Shown here in pieces: positions 14,254 to 17,913 of a stretch of 17,913 nt of DNA (position 1 is the stretch's first letter; every line of letters begins with the position of its first letter). Position numbers and translations under genes: made by a program. Origin of the DNA: Acholeplasmataceae bacterium (lineage in GTDB: Bacteria > Bacillota_I > Bacilli_A > Acholeplasmatales > Acholeplasmataceae); assembly GCA_028690555.1 (NCBI GenBank), contig JAQVBA010000019.1, positions 1-17,913 of the forward strand. The letters run 5' to 3'. The notes beneath the pieces are model-generated. The model searched no databases. It saw nothing but the letters and a program-made list of their open reading frames with translations, and was not told the DNA's origin.

Positions 14254-14716
14254 ATTGATGTTGTTGCTGTTCTTTTTTTATTTCATCAAAATAGCGCTTC
14301 AATGCACTTTGATAGTCACAATGTTCACCCATTGGGCAATCAACACACATGATTAGTTCTCGAAGTCTCTTCGGAATAAACACACGGATTTCTTCATCAT
14401 TGTATCCCACTTGCATTTTGTCATCATCAATAATAATCGGTCGTTTTAAAACACTTGGATTATCAATGATAAAAGCTTTGAGTTCACTAATACGCATATC
14501 TTCAACATCAAGATCTTGTTCTTTAAATACTTTGGATCTTGTGGAAATAATGTCCTCAAAACCATTCTCAGCGTTTTCTAGCATACGATCAATGTCTTCT
14601 TCAGTGATACGCTGATTGAAGAGGTTTTTTTCTTGATATGAAATCTTGTGATCATCTAGCCACTTTTTCGCTTTCCGACATGACGAGCAACTGGGGGTTG
14701 TAAAAATTGTAATCAT
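14252..14716 (-). CDS. spx: Spx/ArsC-family transcriptional regulator with a cysteine-containing C-terminal tail
   Basis: Redox-sensing regulator that binds the RNA polymerase alpha C-terminal domain. The thioredoxin-like fold starts MITIFTTPSCSSCRKAKKWL with the redox switch C10-x2-C13. IISTRSKVF and RPIIIDDDKMQVGYNDEEIRVFIP match B. subtilis Spx closely. Spx is normally about 131 residues; this one has 154, with an added tail of C124-x2-C127-x5-C133, a short helix and a Gln/His end. The tail resembles a metal- or thiol-binding site but no known family is recognised for it. ATG with GGAGG 9 bases upstream; convergent with the membrane gene, divergent from pepF. MgsR or ArsC-like members are less similar. 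Confidence 0.9.
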   Translation of the reverse strand: MITIFTTPSCSSCRKAKKWLDDHKISYQEKNLFNQRITEEDIDRMLENAENGFEDIISTRSKVFKEQDLDVEDMRISELKAFIIDNPSVLKRPIIIDDDKMQVGYNDEEIRVFIPKRLRELIMCVDCPMGEHCDYQSALKRYFDEIKKEQQQHQ

Positions 14717-14723
14717 TGTCTTC

Positions 14724-14788
14724 CTCCTTCTTGGAGCATAGGTTTCAGCCTATAGCACATCATAAAGTGTCTATCCAGGATTTCCCTG
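14724..14788 (-). promoter_or_regulatory. Structured spx leader with alternative hairpins and a sequestered ribosome-binding site
   Basis: In the transcript CUCC (14736-14733) pairs with GGAG of the Shine-Dalgarno (14727-14724) around an AAGAA loop. Upstream, CUAUAGG (14755-14749) can pair either with CCU(GG)AUAG (14779-14771), enclosing CAC/GUG, or with CCUAUG (14742-14737). These two folds exclude each other. I do not recognise a known riboswitch class. Inferred from base pairing only. Confidence 0.35.
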
Positions 14789-14795
14789 CTGCTTA

Positions 14796-14824
14796 ATTAT
14801 ATAATTATTTAGATGTTTTTTCAA
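14796..14824 (-). promoter_or_regulatory. Sigma-A-type promoter for spx
   Basis: TTGAAA (14824-14819), 17-base spacer, TATAAT (14801-14796) on the minus strand. The start is near 14789, giving a leader of about 73 bases. Confidence 0.7.
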
Positions 14825-14857
14825 CACTGGATAAAACATTTATCATGATTTACCATA

Positions 14858-14869
14858 TTTCATATGAAA
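14858..14869 (+). promoter_or_regulatory. 12-bp perfect palindrome upstream of pepF (possible operator)
   Basis: TTTCATATGAAA lies 6 bases before the pepF -10, in the spacer/-35 zone, where a dimeric repressor could bind. Short AT-rich palindromes also arise by chance. Confidence 0.25.
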
Positions 14870-14875
14870 ATGCGT

Positions 14876-14881
14876 TATAAT
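14876..14881 (+). promoter_or_regulatory. -10 element for pepF
   Basis: Perfect TATAAT 30 bases before the pepF ATG. No recognisable -35 box lies at 16-18 bases, which would suit an activated or weak promoter. Confidence 0.45.
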
Positions 14882-14911
14882 GGTTAAAAAGACTAAGAAA
14901 GGACACATACT

Positions 14912-16675
14912 ATGTCAACCTGGGATTTATCGATTTTTTATCCAAACTTAGAAGCATGGGAAAATGATTTAAAACTTTTTCCACCGCACATCGAAAAACT
15001 TGCTTCATATCAAGGAAAACTTCATAATTTTGAAGATTTCAAAGCTTTTTATCAAACTGAAGAGGAAGCGTCAAAACTACTTTATAAGCTTTATGCTTAC
15101 ATTCATTTAAGTAGTGATTTAAACTTGAAGAATCAAGTCAATTCTTCAAAATACCAACAACTTCTACTTCTTTTATCACAACTAAATCAAAAAACATCAT
15201 TTGTTTCACCAGAACTCATTTCAATTGGTGAAGAAAAAATCATGTCATTTGTTGAAAAAGATGATTTCTTAAAAACTTACAAATTTCAAATGCAAAAACT
15301 CTTCTTCCAACAAAAGCATGTCTTATCTGCTGAACAAGAAAAGATCTTATCAAATTTTGGGCCAACAAGATCCATTCCATCATCTTTATACCAAGGTTTA
15401 GCGATTGTAGATGCTAATGATGAAAAAATTACAACAAGCGATGGAAAAGAATTAACAATCACACAATCAAATTATCGTTCATTAATTCCAACTGTTCCAA
15501 CTGCTGAAGATCGTCAATTGATTTTTGAAGCTGCATTTAAACGTTATAAAACGAATAAAACTGCTTTTGCAAGTACTTATAATTTAGTTTTACAACAATT
15601 AGCAGCAAACTTTAAATCAAGAAACTATACTTCTGCACTAGAAGCAGCATTATTTGGAAATAACATTCCTGTTTCTGTCTTTCATAATTTAAAAGATGTT
15701 GCCTATGAAAATACAGCATCGATTAAGCGATACATCAAACTCAGAATGAAAGCTTTAGGATTGGAAAAATATCATACTTATGATCGTTTTCTACAATTAA
15801 CTAAAGATGAAACAAAATACTCTTTTGAAGAAGCAAGAAATATTTTCTTCAAATCGATTGAAAAATATGATGAAGAATTTAAGAGTCATCAAAAAGATGC
15901 TGTAAAAGATGGATTTGTCGACGCTTATCCACAAGATGGCAAACGGACAGGTGCTTATTCTTCTGGATTTTATGGCTATCACCCATACATTTTACTAAAT
16001 CATGATGAGACATTGGATTCAGTATTTACACTCGCTCATGAAGCTGGTCATAGTGCACACACATTATTTTCGAATGAAAACCAACCAATGGCATCTGCAG
16101 ATTACACCATCTTCGTTGCTGAAATCGCATCTACATTTAACGAACATGGTTTACTTGATTACTTAATTTCTCAATCAACCTCAAAAAATCAAAAAATTGC
16201 ATTATTAGAAAAAGCTTTAGATGGCATTATGGGAACCTTCTTTAGACAAACATTATTTGCAACTTTTGAATTTGAGGCTAATAAACTTGTGGAACAAGGT
16301 ATTCCAATTACAGATGAATCCTTATCGAAGATTATGATTGACCTCTACAAACATTATTATGATTTAGATATTACTGAAGAAGATGGAAAACAATATGTTT
16401 GGGCATACATCCCACATTTATTCCATACACCTTTTTATGTCTATCAATATGCAACAAGCTACAGTGCTTCTTTAAAGATTTACGAAAATGTAAAGAATAA
16501 TGTACCTAAAGCAATGGAAAATTTTAAAGGTTTATTGAAATCAGGTGGTAGTGATTATCCAGTCAATCAAGCAGCAAAAGCTGGTGCAGACTTAACAAAT
16601 AAAGAAACATTTATGGCAGTTATCACGCGTTTTAATAGCTTAATTGACCAACTCGAGAAAGTACTTGAAGAATAA
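14912..16675 (+). CDS. pepF: Oligoendopeptidase F (M3B zinc metallopeptidase)
   Basis: Cytoplasmic zinc peptidase that cuts medium-length peptides. The catalytic motif HEAGH is at H376, E377, H380, with the third zinc ligand E404 in AEIASTFNEH. The long helical N-terminal region (1-200) and the C-terminal YQYATSYSAS segment are typical of the PepF/M3B group. 587 residues, close to the usual 600, so full length. AAAGGA 8 bases upstream supports the ATG. It is transcribed away from spx; in B. subtilis pepF also lies near spx. The promoter for the next unit uses a -35 box inside its last codons. Ends in TAA. Confidence 0.96.
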   Translation: MSTWDLSIFYPNLEAWENDLKLFPPHIEKLASYQGKLHNFEDFKAFYQTEEEASKLLYKLYAYIHLSSDLNLKNQVNSSKYQQLLLLLSQLNQKTSFVSPELISIGEEKIMSFVEKDDFLKTYKFQMQKLFFQQKHVLSAEQEKILSNFGPTRSIPSSLYQGLAIVDANDEKITTSDGKELTITQSNYRSLIPTVPTAEDRQLIFEAAFKRYKTNKTAFASTYNLVLQQLAANFKSRNYTSALEAALFGNNIPVSVFHNLKDVAYENTASIKRYIKLRMKALGLEKYHTYDRFLQLTKDETKYSFEEARNIFFKSIEKYDEEFKSHQKDAVKDGFVDAYPQDGKRTGAYSSGFYGYHPYILLNHDETLDSVFTLAHEAGHSAHTLFSNENQPMASADYTIFVAEIASTFNEHGLLDYLISQSTSKNQKIALLEKALDGIMGTFFRQTLFATFEFEANKLVEQGIPITDESLSKIMIDLYKHYYDLDITEEDGKQYVWAYIPHLFHTPFYVYQYATSYSASLKIYENVKNNVPKAMENFKGLLKSGGSDYPVNQAAKAGADLTNKETFMAVITRFNSLIDQLEKVLEE

Positions 16676-16693
16676 GCATTATTGGGTTATAAT
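16665..16693 (+). promoter_or_regulatory. Promoter for the T-box-trpS unit
   Basis: TTGAAG (16665-16670, in the last pepF codons), 17 bases, TATAAT (16688-16693). The start is near 16700, at the base of T-box stem I. Confidence 0.6.
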
Positions 16694-16697
16694 AAAG

Positions 16698-16896
16698 TTG
16701 CAATGAAGAGGAAGAGTAACTTATATTTGTTGATTTAGAGAGTCAGTGGGTGGTGAAAACTGATAGAAACAGATAAGTGAATGGGCCTTGGAGCAAACAT
16801 TTAGGATCTATTGATCCATGAGGGCTAGATTTTATCTAGAACTAAGGTGGCACCGCGTATATTCATACGTCCTTAGAAATTCTAAGGACGTTTTTA
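16698..16896 (+). promoter_or_regulatory. T-box riboswitch, tryptophan (UGG) specific
   Basis: Binds uncharged tRNA-Trp and allows read-through into trpS. Stem I is closed by UUGC/GCAA and contains GAAGAGGAAGAGUAA and AGAGAGUC elements. The specifier loop GUGAAUGGGCC puts UGG at 16782-16784. Two hairpins follow (GGAUC/GAUCC and CUAGAU/AUCUAG). The T-box consensus AAGGUGGCACCGCG is at 16844-16857. The antiterminator pairs CUAAGG (16842-16847) with CCUUAG (16871-16876), which otherwise forms the terminator. Confidence 0.95.
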
Positions 16897-16900
16897 TTTT
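16867..16900 (+). terminator. T-box regulated terminator
   Basis: ACGTCCTTAGA pairs with TCTAAGGACGT (11 bp, 3-base loop), followed by TTTTATTTT. Its 5' arm is shared with the antiterminator. Confidence 0.93.
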
Positions 16901-16920
16901 ATTTGAAAGGAATGAAAGCA

Positions 16921-17913
16921 ATGAAACGATTATTATCAGGTATTCAACCTACAGGAAAATTAACATTAGGAAATTACATCGGTGCTTTGCAGCAATTTGT
17001 AAAACTACAAGATGAATTAGAAGATACAGAACTCTTTATCTTTATTGCGGATTTGCATGCGATTACAACACCACAAAATCGACAAGAATTAAAGAAAAAC
17101 ATTCGAAGTGTTGCTGCACTTTATTTAGCATGTGGACTCGATCCCAATAAAGTCAATCTCTTTGTTCAATCTGAAGTTCCTGAGCATGCTCAATTAGGAT
17201 ATGTGATGGAATCTACTGCTTATGTGGGTGAAATGGAAAGAATGACCCAGTATAAGGATAAAAAAGGCAAACAAACCGAAGGTATTCGAACTTCTTTATT
17301 AACTTATCCTGCTCTAATGGCAGCTGATATCTTACTTTATGATGCAGATATTGTCCCGATTGGCGAAGATCAAAAACAACATCTTGAATTAACGCGGAAT
17401 TTAGCGGTTCGTTTTAATAATGCTTATGGCCAAACATTTACCATTCCTGAAGGATATTTCACAAAAACGGGAGCACGCATCATGTCTTTGACAGAACCAA
17501 CGAAAAAGATGTCAAAAAGTGCTGATAATCCAAAATCATATATTCTTCTCTTAGACGATTTAGCACAAATTCGTAATAAAATAAAAAGTGCGGTAACAGA
17601 TTCTGATGGCTTCATCAAATTTGATCCAAAGAAAAAACCTGGAATTTCAAATCTATTAACGATTTACAGTGCACTAACTGATCATTCAATTAAACAACTT
17701 GAAGAAATGTATGAAAATAAAAATTATCAAGTGTTTAAAAATGATTTAGCCGAAGTGGTTGCTGATGCTATTCGTCCCATTCAAAGTAAATATTTTGAAA
17801 TCATGAATAGCACTGAACTCGATAAAATTCTTGACCAAGGTGCTGAAAAAGCAAGACATGTAGCTTCTAAAAAACTTATGAAAGTTTATAAACGATTAGG
17901 ACTAGAAAGAAAA
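16921..17913 (+). CDS. trpS: Tryptophanyl-tRNA synthetase (3' end at or just beyond the window edge)
   Basis: Class I synthetase that charges tRNA-Trp. The HIGH-type motif is TLGN in PTGKLTLGNYIGA, as in Bacillus. PIGEDQKQHLELTRN and KKMSKS (the KMSKS loop) are intact. The open frame covers 331 codons with no stop inside the window, and since B. subtilis TrpRS is 330 residues ending similarly, only a few codons should be missing. The start is 16921, with GAAAGGA about 9 bases before it; an in-frame ATG at 16912 is too close to that site. No tryptophan residue occurs in the visible protein. Controlled by the UGG T-box upstream. Confidence 0.97.
   Translation, partial: MKRLLSGIQPTGKLTLGNYIGALQQFVKLQDELEDTELFIFIADLHAITTPQNRQELKKNIRSVAALYLACGLDPNKVNLFVQSEVPEHAQLGYVMESTAYVGEMERMTQYKDKKGKQTEGIRTSLLTYPALMAADILLYDADIVPIGEDQKQHLELTRNLAVRFNNAYGQTFTIPEGYFTKTGARIMSLTEPTKKMSKSADNPKSYILLLDDLAQIRNKIKSAVTDSDGFIKFDPKKKPGISNLLTIYSALTDHSIKQLEEMYENKNYQVFKNDLAEVVADAIRPIQSKYFEIMNSTELDKILDQGAEKARHVASKKLMKVYKRLGLERK

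Noticed and set aside
16818..17015. 65-codon plus-strand open frame
   Set aside because: It overlaps the T-box, terminator and start of trpS in another frame; no family resemblance.
17424..17618. 64-codon minus-strand open frame
   Set aside because: It is antisense to the KMSKS region of trpS, a shadow of the real gene.

Overview
The window is an AT-rich, densely packed stretch of housekeeping genes from a low-GC Gram-positive-type bacterium. Gene content and order point to the Bacillus/Mollicutes side of the Firmicutes. An Acholeplasma- or Izemoplasma-like lineage would fit, but that placement is an inference. TGA is used as a real stop (uppS, cdsA, nudix and trmFO all end in TGA, mostly inside start/stop overlaps) and Trp is encoded by TGG, so the Mycoplasma-type reassigned code is not in use. 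No tRNA, rRNA, CRISPR, insertion sequence or prophage was seen. No gene-free stretch exceeds about 250 bases, and most intergenic gaps hold recognisable regulation.

Region 1 (1-7322, all minus strand, so transcription runs right to left): rpsB-tsf-pyrH-frr, then uppS-cdsA-dxr-rseP. This is the classic Bacillus order for translation and lipid/isoprenoid envelope genes. A terminator follows frr and a fresh promoter precedes uppS. rseP runs off the left edge. rpsB has its own strong promoter, a foldable leader, and a protein with an acidic, SAP-like C-terminal extension.

Region 2 (7349-11279, minus): a tetrahydrofolate riboswitch controls an ECF-transporter S component (FolT type), followed by a terminator. 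Next comes an overlapping run trmFO-xerC-nudix-dut. TrmFO uses methylene-THF, so two neighbouring units are linked by folate. nudix and dut are nucleotide-pool cleaning genes. In B. subtilis the trmFO-xerC and rpsB blocks are separated by clpQY-codY and the large flagellar operon; here only nudix-dut lies between them.

Region 3 (11280-13158, minus): ung (uracil-DNA glycosylase) and gap (glycolytic GAPDH), each with its own promoter; gap ends in a strong terminator.

Region 4 (13150-17913): a CYTH-domain protein (+), a 129-residue four-helix membrane protein (+) behind a perfect consensus promoter, spx (-) with a structured leader and a cysteine-containing tail, pepF (+), and a tryptophan T-box (+) driving trpS, which reaches the right edge almost complete. 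CYTH (YjbK-like), spx, pepF and trpS also cluster in B. subtilis, so this looks like a condensed version of that locus.

The most interesting material is RNA-level control: a THF riboswitch whose antiterminator can be traced base by base, a UGG-specific T-box in front of a tryptophan-free TrpRS, and two less familiar leaders (spx and rpsB). No wholly new multi-gene system was found. The best candidates for novelty are the spx leader, the Spx and S2 C-terminal extensions, and the small membrane protein.
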